Assembly: GCF_003046585.1 (NCBI RefSeq)
Contig: NZ_QAAE01000015.1
Location: 1-64,000 of the forward strand
Length of the DNA: 64,000 nt
Origin: Nitrosomonas aestuarii
GTDB lineage: Bacteria; Pseudomonadota; Gammaproteobacteria; Burkholderiales; Nitrosomonadaceae
Direction: 5' to 3'
Part shown: piece by piece, positions 55,321-64,000 of the stretch
How the letters are laid out: every line of letters starts with the position of its first letter
Position numbering within the stretch: the first letter of the stretch is position 1
Position numbers and translations under genes: made by a program
The notes under the pieces: generated by a model
Database searches by the model: none
What the model was told of the DNA's origin: nothing
What the model saw: only the letters and a program-made list of their open reading frames with translations

Positions 55321-55945
55321 GTTCGATTCCGAAAGGTTCCAGATCACCTTTTCCTGCCCGGACAAGCATGGGCACTTCATCCGTCAGGTCGATCACCGAG
55401 GTCATTTCCAAACCGCAGGAACCAGCATCCATCACCAGATCGACCTGATGCTCCAGACGCTCTCTGATAGCTTCAACATCATTTAAAGGAAATTCATCAT
55501 CTGGCAATATCAACGTCGAACTCAGCAGGGGCTCATTCAGTTCCTCCAGTAACGCCAACGCCACGGGATGATCAGGAATACGCAAACCAATTGTATAGCG
55601 CTTTGGATGCTGCAAACGGCGCGGCACCTCGCGACTGGCCTGTAATATGAACGTATAACTGCCCGGTGTATTCGCCTTGAGTAATCGATATTGCGTATTG
55701 TCGACTCTGGCATAGAGCGATATTTCAGCAAGATTTCTGCATACCAGTGTAAAGTGATGCTTATCATCCACCTGACGTATCCTTCTGATACGTGACATCG
55801 CACTTTTATCGCCAATCTGACAACCCAATGCATAGCAAGAGTCGGTCGGATATACAATAACACCGCCATTATGCACAATATTGACAGCCTGCTTTATTAA
55901 ACGTAAATGAGGATTATCTGTATGTATCGTGAAAAATTGAGCCAT
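55310..55945 (-). CDS. yciO: YciO/YrdC/Sua5 family protein
   Basis: This 211-aa protein starts MAQFFTIHTDNPHLRLIKQA and carries GGVIVYPTDSCYALGCQIGD, like E. coli YciO. The family fold binds tRNA and ATP; TsaC/YrdC makes threonylcarbamoyl-AMP, whereas YciO activity is much weaker. The essential TsaC is presumably elsewhere. ATG 55945 is preferred over 55972. It is coupled to the M50 gene downstream. Confidence 0.9.
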   Translation of the reverse strand: MAQFFTIHTDNPHLRLIKQAVNIVHNGGVIVYPTDSCYALGCQIGDKSAMSRIRRIRQVDDKHHFTLVCRNLAEISLYARVDNTQYRLLKANTPGSYTFILQASREVPRRLQHPKRYTIGLRIPDHPVALALLEELNEPLLSSTLILPDDEFPLNDVEAIRERLEHQVDLVMDAGSCGLEMTSVIDLTDEVPMLVRAGKGDLEPFGIEHGY

Positions 55946-55974
55946 ATAGCCAGATTTGATATCAAATTGCAATA

Positions 55975-56832
55975 TTATGAGACTGCGATATGCCCAGGCA
56001 CTTTCCAGTCACGCCATACTGGCACGCACCCTGCCGGCAGTTCGGGCAATTTACCCAAATCATAGAAGCTTTCACCCGGCCCATGAAAATCCGAACCGCA
56101 TGAAACCATCAGGCCCCGCGTTCTCGCATGGCCGGCAAAAATCTCAACCTGTTGTTGCGTATGGCTGGCACTGATCACTTCTAATGCCGTACCACCCAGC
56201 GCACAAAAATCATCCAGCAAATCATTTAAAACATTTTTCCCTAAATTATATCTTGCCGGATGTGCGATAACAGCGTTTCCTCCACTGCCGGTGATCCACT
56301 CCACCGCTTCACTGAGCGCAGCCCACTCATGGTGCGCATAACCCGGTTTTCCTTTAACCAGATACTTCTTGAAAACCGATTTCATATCCTTGGCATGTCC
56401 GTTTTCAATCAAAAAACGGGCAAAATGCGTACGACCAATTAAACCACGCTCTCCTACGTGCGCAAAAGCGCCTTCAAAACTGCCCTTAATACCTATTTTT
56501 TCCAGTTCAGATGCAATATTCCGGGCGCGTTGTGTACGCCCGTCGCGAATCGCGGCAAGGCCGTCGAAAAGTGGCTGATAATTCGGATCAATGTTCAATC
56601 CGAGCACATGAATTGTGCGCCCACGCCAACTGACAGAAATTTCCACACCATTGATAAATGTGATATTTTTCTCGACAGCTGTCATACAGGCTTCATCCAA
56701 TCCAGCCACATCGTCATGGTCAGTTAACGCCAGTATTTTAACGCCTCGTTGAGAAGCGCGCAGCACCAGCTGCGCAGGCGTTAAAATGCCATCAGAAATA
56801 GTAGAGTGGCAATGTAAATCAATGTTGAGCAT
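55975..56832 (-). CDS. PHP-domain phosphoesterase TrpH/YciV (RNase AM)
   Basis: This 285-aa PHP-family metallophosphoesterase has metal motifs DLHCHSTISDG, ALTDHDDVAG and CGSDFHGPGE. E. coli YciV (RNase AM) is a 5'-3' exonuclease acting on 3',5'-bisphosphonucleotides and rRNA 5' ends. It is first gene of the trpH-yciO-M50-trpS-scpA-scpB minus-strand series, a conserved order. Confidence 0.92.
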   Translation of the reverse strand: MLNIDLHCHSTISDGILTPAQLVLRASQRGVKILALTDHDDVAGLDEACMTAVEKNITFINGVEISVSWRGRTIHVLGLNIDPNYQPLFDGLAAIRDGRTQRARNIASELEKIGIKGSFEGAFAHVGERGLIGRTHFARFLIENGHAKDMKSVFKKYLVKGKPGYAHHEWAALSEAVEWITGSGGNAVIAHPARYNLGKNVLNDLLDDFCALGGTALEVISASHTQQQVEIFAGHARTRGLMVSCGSDFHGPGESFYDLGKLPELPAGCVPVWRDWKVPGHIAVS

Positions 56833-56964
56833 GCAGGTTTTTTCGGTGTATAAAGGAAAGGACTCGCATCATAACAAATTAACCCGGCGAAGATAAATAA
56901 TAATACCGATCATTCAATATAAAAATAATCAGATTATATCAAATGCTTGCACAAGGAACTCGTA

Positions 56965-58203
56965 ATGCACAATAATTTAAATATATGGCGCCATCTTACC
57001 GCAGCACCCCATCGCAGTTTATTTTTAGCTGGCGCACTGCAAGGCGTGCTTACACTCGTCTGGTGGATTTATGATCTGACCGGGCGCTATGCGGTTTTTG
57101 GCACGCTGTCGATCTGGAGCATTGCGCCAACTTGGGCGCATGCTTTTTTGATGATCTATGCTTTTTTCCCTTTTTTTATTTTCGGTTTTCTGTTTACCAC
57201 TTATCCAAACTGGATGAATGGAAAAAAAATCACCGCGCGCGCCTACATGACAACCTGTCTGTTAATGGCTGCAGGTGTCGCTTTGTTTTATACCGGATTA
57301 GTGCATAGCAAATGGATAGCTATTCTGGGCGTCCTCGCCATGCTCGCCGGCTTTGGCAATGCTTTTGGCGTATTGCAGCGCATTCTGATCGGAGCCAGCG
57401 GTCAGGACAGGCGTCATGCGATTGTCACCAGTACAGCACTTTTCATGGGGTGCCTGGGTATTGCCGCTTATTTTCTCTGGTTGCTGACTGATATACATTT
57501 TTTGCTGGAATTTTCACGCCATGCGGGTATCTGGTTTTTCCTGATGCCTATTTTACTGACCGTCTCACACCGCATGATTCCTTTTTTCTCCAGCCGGGTG
57601 CTGGACAATTATGTCCTTGTCAGACCTTACTGGATCCTCTGGGTCATGCTCGCCTGCAGCGCAGCACATGGTTTTCTGCAGTTACTGGAAATGACGCAAT
57701 ATATGTGGACAGTTGACCTTCCACTGGCCCTGTGCGCACTGTATCTGTCAATCAAATGGGGATTTCTTCGCAGCTTCCAGGTCAGTCTGCTGGCCGTCCT
57801 GCATATTTCATTTGCCTGGCTCGGCCTCTCCATGTTGCTGTATGGATCACAAAGCCTGATCTTAATGTTAACCGATAGCAATATGTCAATACTGGGTGTG
57901 GCGCCACTGCATGCGCTGGCTATAGGGTACTTTGCCAGCATGGTGCTCGGCATGGCTTCGCGCGTCACCATCGGTCATTCCGGCCGGCCTCTGGAAATGG
58001 ATCGGTTTACCTGGCAATTGTTTATCGGATTTCAGGCGACAGCCATCGTAAGAATACTGCCTGAAATAATTCCCGTATTCGCTCAGTATACAGCGACACT
58101 CTATCTGCTTGCCGGACTGATCTGGTTATCCTGTTTCTTTTTATGGGCTGTACGCTATATACCGATTTACTGGCGGCCCCGTGTCGACGGCAAGCCCGGC
58201 TAA
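56965..58203 (+). CDS. nnrS: NnrS family membrane protein
   Basis: This 412-aa heme-copper-associated membrane protein has about 12 spans, with family segments LFLAGALQGVLTLVWW, WMNGKKITARAYM and HALAIGYFASMVLGMASRVT. NnrS proteins protect against nitric-oxide-derived stress and iron nitrosylation in Vibrio; this fits a nitrogen-oxide-producing host. ATG 56965 has AAGGAAC upstream; TTG 56947 is rejected. Confidence 0.92.
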   Translation: MHNNLNIWRHLTAAPHRSLFLAGALQGVLTLVWWIYDLTGRYAVFGTLSIWSIAPTWAHAFLMIYAFFPFFIFGFLFTTYPNWMNGKKITARAYMTTCLLMAAGVALFYTGLVHSKWIAILGVLAMLAGFGNAFGVLQRILIGASGQDRRHAIVTSTALFMGCLGIAAYFLWLLTDIHFLLEFSRHAGIWFFLMPILLTVSHRMIPFFSSRVLDNYVLVRPYWILWVMLACSAAHGFLQLLEMTQYMWTVDLPLALCALYLSIKWGFLRSFQVSLLAVLHISFAWLGLSMLLYGSQSLILMLTDSNMSILGVAPLHALAIGYFASMVLGMASRVTIGHSGRPLEMDRFTWQLFIGFQATAIVRILPEIIPVFAQYTATLYLLAGLIWLSCFFLWAVRYIPIYWRPRVDGKPG

Positions 58204-58248
58204 TCCTGCTCACATAAAGAACCATCATTAACAGGTTAGACTGACAGC

Positions 58249-58277
58249 TTGACAAGCACAAAGGGCTTCGATAGTCT
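58249..58277 (+). promoter_or_regulatory. Possible promoter upstream of rubrerythrin
   Basis: A perfect -35 TTGACA, 17-bp spacer and weak -10 TAGTCT lie 209 nt upstream of the rubrerythrin start. The 283-bp gap between nnrS and rubrerythrin otherwise holds only AT-rich DNA and an AAAGGAGAAAG ribosome-binding site. Low confidence because of the poor -10. Confidence 0.3.
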
Positions 58278-58485
58278 CGCTGCACGAGTCAGTTTTGTAT
58301 TAAAACTGTCCCGTCATGCGACAGTCTAAGTTGATCAGGCAAACAAAAAGTTAGCGAATAATCTATAATTTATGCTGGCCATTTCGCCAGAATGGTGCAT
58401 AATTTTTCATAATAATAATATTCACTTAAATATATTCACATATTTAATTTAACTAAACGCGTCACGAAACAAAGGAGAAAGCGTA

Positions 58486-58905
58486 ATGGAACTTAAAGGA
58501 TCCAAAACTGAAGGTAATCTGAAAGCAGCATTTGCAGGTGAATCGCAAGCCAATCGCCGCTATCTGTACTTTGCGGCAAAAGCAGACGTCGAAGGTCAGA
58601 ATGATGTCGCAGCTGTGTTCCGTTCCACCGCGGAGGGCGAAACAGGACATGCCCACGGGCATCTGGAATATCTGGAATCATGCGGCGACCCGGCCACCGG
58701 CCTGACTTTCGGCTCGTCCCGTGACAACCTGAAAACTGCAATTGCCGGTGAAACCCACGAATACACCGATATGTATCCAGGTATGGCCAAAACCGCACGC
58801 GATGAAGGCTTCGACGAAATCGCCGACTGGTTTGAAACACTGGCTAAAGCTGAGCGCTCACATGCCAATCGTTTTCAGCGTGCACTGGACAGCTTTACCG
58901 ATTAA
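58486..58905 (+). CDS. Rubrerythrin-type diiron protein (no rubredoxin domain)
   Basis: This 139-aa ferritin-like diiron protein is predicted to reduce peroxide. Metal-ligand helices include [49 protein letters not shown] and [13 protein letters not shown]. The C-terminal rubredoxin domain of classical rubrerythrin is absent, so electrons must come from a partner. The iron-sulfur protein and DUF3501 that follow are the likely functional neighbours. Confidence 0.9.
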   Translation: MELKGSKTEGNLKAAFAGESQANRRYLYFAAKADVEGQNDVAAVFRSTAEGETGHAHGHLEYLESCGDPATGLTFGSSRDNLKTAIAGETHEYTDMYPGMAKTARDEGFDEIADWFETLAKAERSHANRFQRALDSFTD

Positions 58906-58960
58906 TCGATCGCACAGACAGAAACTGCTGACGGACTGAATCCGACCGGCATAAAAAAAA

Positions 58961-59000
58961 CAGATGGTGTTTTTCGGTATTCAATGAAAAACACCATCTG
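58961..59000. repeat. 15-bp perfect inverted repeat between rubrerythrin and the FeS gene
   Basis: CAGATGGTGTTTTTC, loop of 10 nt, GAAAAACACCATCTG. Eight A residues precede it on the plus strand, so the T-tract of a classic terminator lies on the minus strand, where no gene is found. On the plus strand it could still act as an RNA-processing or mRNA-stabilising hairpin. Confidence 0.6.
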
Positions 59001-59054
59001 ACCGCAGTGTATTCACAATGACTTTTTCTAATCCTTTTCACACTTGACATTTCT

Positions 59055-60446
59055 ATGGCTACTCGTGAAGGCAGTCTGGAAGCACCCAAACGCAACCCGA
59101 TCGACTGGAAACAAATCGACTTTTACAATGAAGCCAGTCTGCAGGATGAAATGGAGCGCGTTTTTGACATCTGCCATGGATGCAGACGTTGCGTCAATCT
59201 GTGCACCGCATTTCCCCGTCTATTTGATTTGATCGATGACGGCGCAACAGGTGAACTCGATGGTGTCGATAAAAACAAATTCTGGGAAGTGGTCGATCGC
59301 TGCTTTCTGTGCGACATGTGCTTCATGACCAAATGCCCCTATGTACCACCGCATGAGTGGAACATTGATTTTCCACATCTCATGCTGCGCGCCAAAGCAG
59401 TTAAATTTAAAACAAAAGGTGTAAGTTTTCGGGACAAATTGCTATCCAGCACTGATGCCATGGGCAAAATTGCAACAATCCCGGTGGTGGTTCAAAGCGT
59501 CAACACATTGAACAAAACACCTGCAGTACGCAAACTGCTGGACAATCAGTTAGGCATTCATGCAGATCGAAAACTGCCTGAATACGCCACTAAAAAATTC
59601 CGCCCCAATGCACAAACTAACAACACATTCACAATCAAAAATGGCGAACGGACGCCAGGTAAAGTAGCCATCTATGCCACCTGTTATGTCAATTACAACG
59701 AACCCGGCATTGGCCATGATTTGTTGAAAATACTTGCACATAATGAAATACCCACAACACTGGTCGAAAAAGAAGCCTGCTGTGGCATGCCGAAACTTGA
59801 ACTCGGCGACCTGGAAACGGTTGAAAAACTCAAGAATGAAAATATTCCACCGCTGCTGAAACTCGCGCAAGATGGTTTTGCCATACTTTCTGCAGTACCG
59901 TCGTGCACACTCATGTACAAGCAGGAACTGCCACTGCTGTTTCCTGATGATGAAGCCGTAAAGACCATCGCCGCAGCGATGTTCGATCCGTTTGAATATC
60001 TGTTACTGAGAAACCAGGATCAGCTGCTGAAAACAGACTTTAAAACCGCATTGGGCAAGGTAGCCTATCACATCCCCTGCCATCAACGCGTACAGAACAT
60101 CGGCAAAAAAACACGCGATGTGTTGCAATTGATTCCCGATACCGAAATCAACGTCGTTGAACGCTGCTCAGGACACGACGGCACCTGGGGTGTTAAAAGC
60201 GAGTTTTTTGCAGATTCGATGAAAATAGGCCGCCCGGTATTCCGGCAAATGGCAGCCAGTAAACCCGATTATATCAGTTCCGATTGTGCCATAGCCGCAC
60301 GCCATATCGAACAAGGCATGGGCACTGAAAATACCGCACAAAAACTGCACCCGCTCACCCTGCTGCGCATGGCGTATGAAGGTCAATCCGACTGCAATCA
60401 GGAAACCGACCTGCAAAGCAAATCCGACAACGAAGATACTGAATAA
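59055..60446 (+). CDS. CCG-domain iron-sulfur protein (HdrD/GlcF-like)
   Basis: This 463-aa soluble protein has two 4Fe-4S motifs near the N terminus (CHGCRRCVNLC and CFLCDMCFMTKCPY) and two cysteine-rich CCG-type domains: CYVNYNEPG with EACCGMP, then CHQRVQN with ERCSGHDGTWG and SSDCAIAARHIEQ. These resemble heterodisulfide-reductase and glycolate-oxidase FeS subunits. It is probably an electron-transfer or thiol-redox partner of the adjacent rubrerythrin; substrate unknown. Confidence 0.87.
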   Translation: MATREGSLEAPKRNPIDWKQIDFYNEASLQDEMERVFDICHGCRRCVNLCTAFPRLFDLIDDGATGELDGVDKNKFWEVVDRCFLCDMCFMTKCPYVPPHEWNIDFPHLMLRAKAVKFKTKGVSFRDKLLSSTDAMGKIATIPVVVQSVNTLNKTPAVRKLLDNQLGIHADRKLPEYATKKFRPNAQTNNTFTIKNGERTPGKVAIYATCYVNYNEPGIGHDLLKILAHNEIPTTLVEKEACCGMPKLELGDLETVEKLKNENIPPLLKLAQDGFAILSAVPSCTLMYKQELPLLFPDDEAVKTIAAAMFDPFEYLLLRNQDQLLKTDFKTALGKVAYHIPCHQRVQNIGKKTRDVLQLIPDTEINVVERCSGHDGTWGVKSEFFADSMKIGRPVFRQMAASKPDYISSDCAIAARHIEQGMGTENTAQKLHPLTLLRMAYEGQSDCNQETDLQSKSDNEDTE

Positions 60447-60452
60447 AATATA

Positions 60453-61046
60453 ATGGCCAAAATCACACGTGACAGTTTAATGACACTGGAAGCTTATGCA
60501 AAAGTCCGCAAGCAAAAGAGAACGGAAGTCATGGCGCATAAAAAACCGCGCAAGATTCCACTCGGCGAGCACATCACACTTTATTTTGAAGACGAAGTCA
60601 CCATTCGTTATCAGGTTCAGGAAATGCTGCATGTAGAGCGCATTTTCGAGGAAGCGGAAATCGCGCATGAACTGGAAACTTACTTGCCGCTGGTTCCGGA
60701 TGGCTCCAACTGGAAAGCCACCATGATGATTGAATATCCCGACCCTGCCGAGCGTGCCGCCCAGCTTGCAAAAATGGTGGGTATTGAAGACCGGATCTGG
60801 GTGCAAATCAATGATTCTTCGCCCGTCTATGCAATCGCAGACGAAGACCTCGAACGTGAAAACAGTGAAAAAACATCCGCTGTGCATTTTCTGCGTTTTG
60901 AACTGACCCGGGAAATGATTCAGGCGTTACAACAGCCGGACACCCTGTCCATGGGGGTCGATCATCCCGCTTATGAGGCAACAATCAACCCGGTCAACGA
61001 ACAAACCCGGCTGTCGCTGATTAATGATCTGGATACACCAGAATGA
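60453..61046 (+). CDS. DUF3501 family protein
   Basis: This 197-aa protein starts MAKITRDSLMTLEAYAKVRK and has GEHITLYFEDEVTIRYQVQE and MLHVERIFEEAEIAHELETY, the DUF3501 signature, ending with FLRFELTREMIQALQQ. It follows the FeS protein by 6 nt and overlaps the next start by 4 nt. DUF3501 genes repeatedly accompany rubrerythrin and HdrD-like genes, so a shared redox role is inferred. Confidence 0.88.
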   Translation: MAKITRDSLMTLEAYAKVRKQKRTEVMAHKKPRKIPLGEHITLYFEDEVTIRYQVQEMLHVERIFEEAEIAHELETYLPLVPDGSNWKATMMIEYPDPAERAAQLAKMVGIEDRIWVQINDSSPVYAIADEDLERENSEKTSAVHFLRFELTREMIQALQQPDTLSMGVDHPAYEATINPVNEQTRLSLINDLDTPE

Positions 61047-61570
61047 CAAAACGGATGCGCATCCAGATCTTACTGGCAATCGGTTTGTCACTGCTCACAG
61101 CATGCGCAGCCAAACAGGAATTCAAGGACGAATTCGACAGTGAAAAAAAATGGACTGAACAATTAGCTCAACTCCCGCCCTATCCGGAAGCTGACAATCT
61201 GATAACCTTTGATGTGGGGCCCATCAGCGATTATCAGCACGCCATCGATGCCACCTCCATCAATATCGGCAAAGACGGTGTCATTCGCTTTACGCTGATT
61301 ACCCAGTCCTCGTCAGGTGCGATGAATATCAGCTTTGAAGGTATTCGCTGCGCAACCAGTGAAAGAAAGCTCTATGCAATCGGCCGGGATGACAAAACCT
61401 GGTCAGAACCCAGGATTTCCGAATGGCAGCCATTGGGCTTCGTCAGACAATTCTATGCGCAACGCGAACTCACAAAAAACATCTTTTGCCCGAACGGGCA
61501 ACTCGTCAGCAACCGCGAAAAAGCGATCAGCGCGTTAAAAAAAGGAATACACCCAGCGATTTTTCGTTAG
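61043..61570 (+). CDS. CNP1-like family lipoprotein
   Basis: This 175-aa protein has a lipoprotein signal (IQILLAIGLSLLTACAAK) and the CNP1-like domain: KWTEQLAQLPPYPEADNLIT, then YTLITQSSSGA-like FTLITQSSSGAMNISFEGIR, RKLYAIGRDDKTW and FCPNG. The family is found in betaproteobacteria and has no known function. Its ATGA overlap with DUF3501 suggests co-translation. Confidence 0.85.
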   Translation: MTKRMRIQILLAIGLSLLTACAAKQEFKDEFDSEKKWTEQLAQLPPYPEADNLITFDVGPISDYQHAIDATSINIGKDGVIRFTLITQSSSGAMNISFEGIRCATSERKLYAIGRDDKTWSEPRISEWQPLGFVRQFYAQRELTKNIFCPNGQLVSNREKAISALKKGIHPAIFR

Positions 61571-61691
61571 TGCAATCAACTAGCAGGTCGCTTAACGGAT
61601 CGTTGGAAAATGTTTTCGGGGCAGACATATACAAGCTGCAGAGCAACCACATTGCTGCAAGCAGATTTTGATTTCTGGGTTATGCAAGTGC

Positions 61692-62429
61692 CTATGGCTC
61701 CACTTCTTGTCCATCCCATGCAAAGCACTTTCCACTATCGGCAGGTGACAGTTGATCTATAACCGATAGAAGCTTTATTACAGAAAATTCTGGTGTAAAG
61801 AGCTTGTCTTCCACGACATTCCTCTGGAAGGGCTTAGATAGATTGCTGTCTACGGTTCCCGGATGCAAACCAACAATAATGGCTTCCCTGTAGCGCCTGC
61901 TCATTTCAATAGCCGCATTCTTGATCACCATATTCAATGCCGCTTTGGACGCACGATATGAATACCATCCTCCCAGTTGATTGTCCGATATACTCCCAAT
62001 GCGTGCGGAAAGAGCAGCAAAGACTGCACGTTTACCTTTATGCAGCTTAGGCAAGAAATGCTTCGCTACCAATGCAGGTACAACAGCATTAACCATGAAG
62101 AGGCGCTGAAACTTTTCCGAGGACAAATCACGCAATGATTTTTCAGGCATTAACGCACCTTCATGCAGTATGCCAGTAGTAACGAGTATTAAATCAAGCG
62201 GCGCATTTTTTGAAGCCGTGGTTGCTGCGCGTTTAATGGATGCTTCATTTTCATAATCGATCACATGAGCAGTGACAACAGGTATGTCATGTATTTTTTT
62301 GACGCGTGAAAATGCATATATGTGCTCTGTTCCCTGGCGTTTTGCGAGCTGCGTAAGGAATGCGCCTCCCAGTGCGCCGGAAGCGCCAATGATTACAATA
62401 TTCCTATATAACGGTATTTCATTACGCAT
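61692..62429 (-). CDS. Short-chain dehydrogenase/reductase
   Basis: This 245-aa SDR has the NAD(P) motif VIIGASGALGGAFLTQLAKR and the catalytic pair in GGWYSYRASKAALNMVIKNA (YxxxK), with ALSARIGSISDNQ providing the serine. It resembles CsgA/C-factor-like SDRs. ATG 62429 is preferred over TTG 62444, although only a weak GAG site is present. Substrate unknown. It converges with the CNP1-like gene. Confidence 0.88.
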   Translation of the reverse strand: MRNEIPLYRNIVIIGASGALGGAFLTQLAKRQGTEHIYAFSRVKKIHDIPVVTAHVIDYENEASIKRAATTASKNAPLDLILVTTGILHEGALMPEKSLRDLSSEKFQRLFMVNAVVPALVAKHFLPKLHKGKRAVFAALSARIGSISDNQLGGWYSYRASKAALNMVIKNAAIEMSRRYREAIIVGLHPGTVDSNLSKPFQRNVVEDKLFTPEFSVIKLLSVIDQLSPADSGKCFAWDGQEVEP

Positions 62430-63045
62430 ATTATTTTTTCTCAATCTAACGCTTAACAGCGTTTTCTAACCAGAAGTCGGATCGCTTGTCAGCCAGCAAC
62501 GGACAAAACACACCAGCTGCGGTATTTACTTGCTCACTCAAAGTAAGCGACAATCCGTAGGCCGGAATTTGCAATCAGGGTACTGTCGATATGTTGTGGA
62601 CTTACAGCAATTATGCAGACGCGTGAGCAAAAGAGATAACCAGTTGGATGCTGGCTGACAATATCCATTATGGCCGATATGACCCCATATCTGATTTTTA
62701 TAACTTCCCAAACTACGATACCGCGCTCCAGACCAACTTCAATTCGGCTCAGGTCAATGCCCTTGCGCAGTATCAGACATGGAAAATCAATCAGCTGAGT
62801 GAACAGATAAAGCAATTATTTGGATTGTAGCGGGTATGATGATTTCTGAGCCAATGCTGAGAGAAACCCTACAATATTGAATTTTAAAGCTAAAACCGAT
62901 TATTTTCTGCGATGCAAGACTTCACATCTCCAATTTCTTTAGTTTTGCTACATAAAGAGCACATACTTCCCTGCAGATATCGGTAACTATAAGCAATGGC
63001 TTCTCGGTATTAAGATCTGCATTCACGATTCATTGTTTGTGTGCA
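62430..63045. other. Mostly non-coding gap with one short frame
   Basis: About 600 bp between the SDR and the surface protein. A plus-strand frame at 62648-62830 (60 codons, including YGRYDPISDFYNFPNYDTAL and ending QIKQLFGL) has protein-like composition but no ribosome-binding site. It may be a gene-end remnant. Nothing else was recognised. Confidence 0.35.
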
Positions 63046-63080
63046 CCAGGCCGGCATGACGGATAGCCGTGCCGGCCTGG
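63046..63080 (-). terminator. Strong hairpin after the repeat-domain surface protein
   Basis: CCAGGCCGGCA and TGCCGGCCTGG form an 11-bp GC-rich stem around a 13-nt loop that can itself pair. It begins 8 nt after the stop codon of the minus-strand gene. No T-tract follows, so it may act as a 3'-end stabiliser or weak terminator. Confidence 0.6.
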
Positions 63081-63088
63081 CATTATGA

Positions 63089-64000
63089 TCAGATACCCCA
63101 AGCGCCTGATTCACCCTGGAAACCTACCAGCGTCACATCTCCAAGCTGATCACCCAAATGTATGGGTTGCGAGCAGGAGGTATGGTACTGAGCTGATTGC
63201 AATAACTGGTTGCTACCATTAGTGTCGAACGGATTGTCATCGAATACATGCACGTATGTATTGGACCCGAATTTATCGCCAGCAATCGTTGTACTAGCTA
63301 TGAATTCGTCACCCACTTGTACGGTACCCATGAAAAACTCCTTGCCCCCCAGATCAGTGGGGTTACTCTTGTTAGTGACCAGTATAAAAGAAACGCCATC
63401 GTCATCTGTAAGGCCACTGTCAAACAGGATTTTAGCTTTGTCAGACGACTGTGCAGTATTCACAAGCACGCTTGGCTCGTAGTCAAATTTCAAAGCTTTT
63501 GGCTTACCAAGTGTGTCGCAAGCGTCGTAGTCCGGAAACAACATGTCAACGCCGTTGTAATTCGCTGCATCCTGGTCTGATACAGATGGCAAGCCCAGAT
63601 CCTGGCCCTGAGCATCGACTGCGATTGCGGAGACCGTTGCAATATTGGTCACCTGGCCTGCTTGAGCCAATTCTGATGCGGTATAGATCCATTCCTCGCC
63701 TGGATCAAGCAAACCGTTTTGGTTGGCATCGCCTTCGAAACCAGGGGCAATGTTCAGACGATTATCAGTGAGTGACACATTGGCCAATGGCGTGCTGCCC
63801 GGATTCGTCACTACGTAGGTGAAATCAACGTTATCACCTATGAGTGATTGCGGACCCGGACCGGTATCTGCATCCTCTCCAAACCAGACAGATGGATCAA
63901 TCGTACCATCTTCACCAGCGTAGCCGACAAGTGAGACGTTCCCCACGGTATCCCCGAGATTGATCGGTTGCGAGCAGGAGGTATGATAGGTCAGTGATTG
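63089..64000 (-). CDS. Large repeat-domain surface protein, C-terminal part
   Basis: The minus-strand frame stays open to the window edge, so at least 304 residues of a larger protein are visible. The nearest in-frame start (GTG 63946) lies inside a repeat and is not the true start. A motif YHTSCSQPI-LGD, then LVG, GE and G occurs twice, about 280 residues apart, flanking a DUF11/SdrD-like beta domain (YVVTNPGSTPLANVSLTDN) and a DUF7467-like domain (KFGSNTYVHVFDDNPF). Probably a secreted or surface protein; it ends EGESGAWGI-like without an anchor. Confidence 0.7.
   Translation of the reverse strand, partial: QSLTYHTSCSQPINLGDTVGNVSLVGYAGEDGTIDPSVWFGEDADTGPGPQSLIGDNVDFTYVVTNPGSTPLANVSLTDNRLNIAPGFEGDANQNGLLDPGEEWIYTASELAQAGQVTNIATVSAIAVDAQGQDLGLPSVSDQDAANYNGVDMLFPDYDACDTLGKPKALKFDYEPSVLVNTAQSSDKAKILFDSGLTDDDGVSFILVTNKSNPTDLGGKEFFMGTVQVGDEFIASTTIAGDKFGSNTYVHVFDDNPFDTNGSNQLLQSAQYHTSCSQPIHLGDQLGDVTLVGFQGESGAWGI

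Overview
The window reads as a stretch of a betaproteobacterial chromosome. The best guess is a Nitrosomonas-like member of the Nitrosomonadales. This is an inference from gene order (str operon; argD-argF-argG-yajQ; gyrA-serC-pheA-hisC-tyrA; pilT-pilU; trpH-yciO-M50-trpS-scpA-scpB; rubrerythrin-FeS-DUF3501), moderate GC, AT-rich intergenic DNA and PEP-CTERM-like surface proteins. No ammonia-oxidation genes, rRNA, tRNA, intact insertion sequence or CRISPR array was seen.

Layout. 1-3.4 kb (minus): str operon (rpsL, rpsG, fusA, start of tuf) with its own strong promoter and a terminator-like hairpin in the rpsL leader. 3.5-7.4 kb (minus): argD-argF-argG-yajQ, an arginine operon ending in the nucleotide-binding YajQ. 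7.7-16.9 kb (plus): gyrA followed by serC, a SerA-type dehydrogenase, pheA, hisC, a type I-beta DAHP synthase and tyrA, a serine/aromatic amino acid operon. 17-22.6 kb: accessory block with a YqjD/YqjE/DUF3618-type envelope cluster lying between two copies of a luxR promoter and start region (one intact LuxR gene, one remnant), then three overlapping small lipoprotein/hypothetical genes and a membrane-protein fragment. 22.7-26.5 kb: fetB, a CBS-pair protein, DUF4202, exported MsrB and a surface-adhesin-E-like protein. 27.1-33.5 kb: exported Pcm, a membrane-fused spermidine-synthase-like protein, a PEP-CTERM-like protein, a tail-collar protein, a Sel1-repeat protein and a tiny lipoprotein.

33.8-35.5 kb holds the most unusual element: a roughly 850-bp tandem duplication without conventional genes. 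Each copy carries, on the minus strand, an array of TGTGAA motifs repeated exactly every 11 bp, then a Shine-Dalgarno and a 25-codon single-membrane-span peptide gene, then a 146-bp inverted-repeat-ended element, then a hairpin terminator. The peptide gene and the adjoining array edge are almost identical between copies, while the flanks have diverged.

35.7-42.6 kb: beta-helix surface protein, a VOC protein, a PqqU/YncD-like TonB receptor beside a PQQ-type aldose sugar dehydrogenase, a DUF938 methyltransferase and a LamG-like fragment. 42.7-50.7 kb (minus): comEC, the three AmmeMemoRadiSam genes, an HhH protein, pilU and pilT. 51-56.8 kb: suhB, then scpB, scpA, trpS, an M50 protease, yciO and the PHP phosphoesterase trpH. 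57-61.6 kb (plus): nnrS, rubrerythrin, a CCG-domain iron-sulfur protein, DUF3501 and a CNP1-like lipoprotein. 61.7-64 kb: a short-chain dehydrogenase and the 3' end of a large repeat-domain surface protein that runs off the window.
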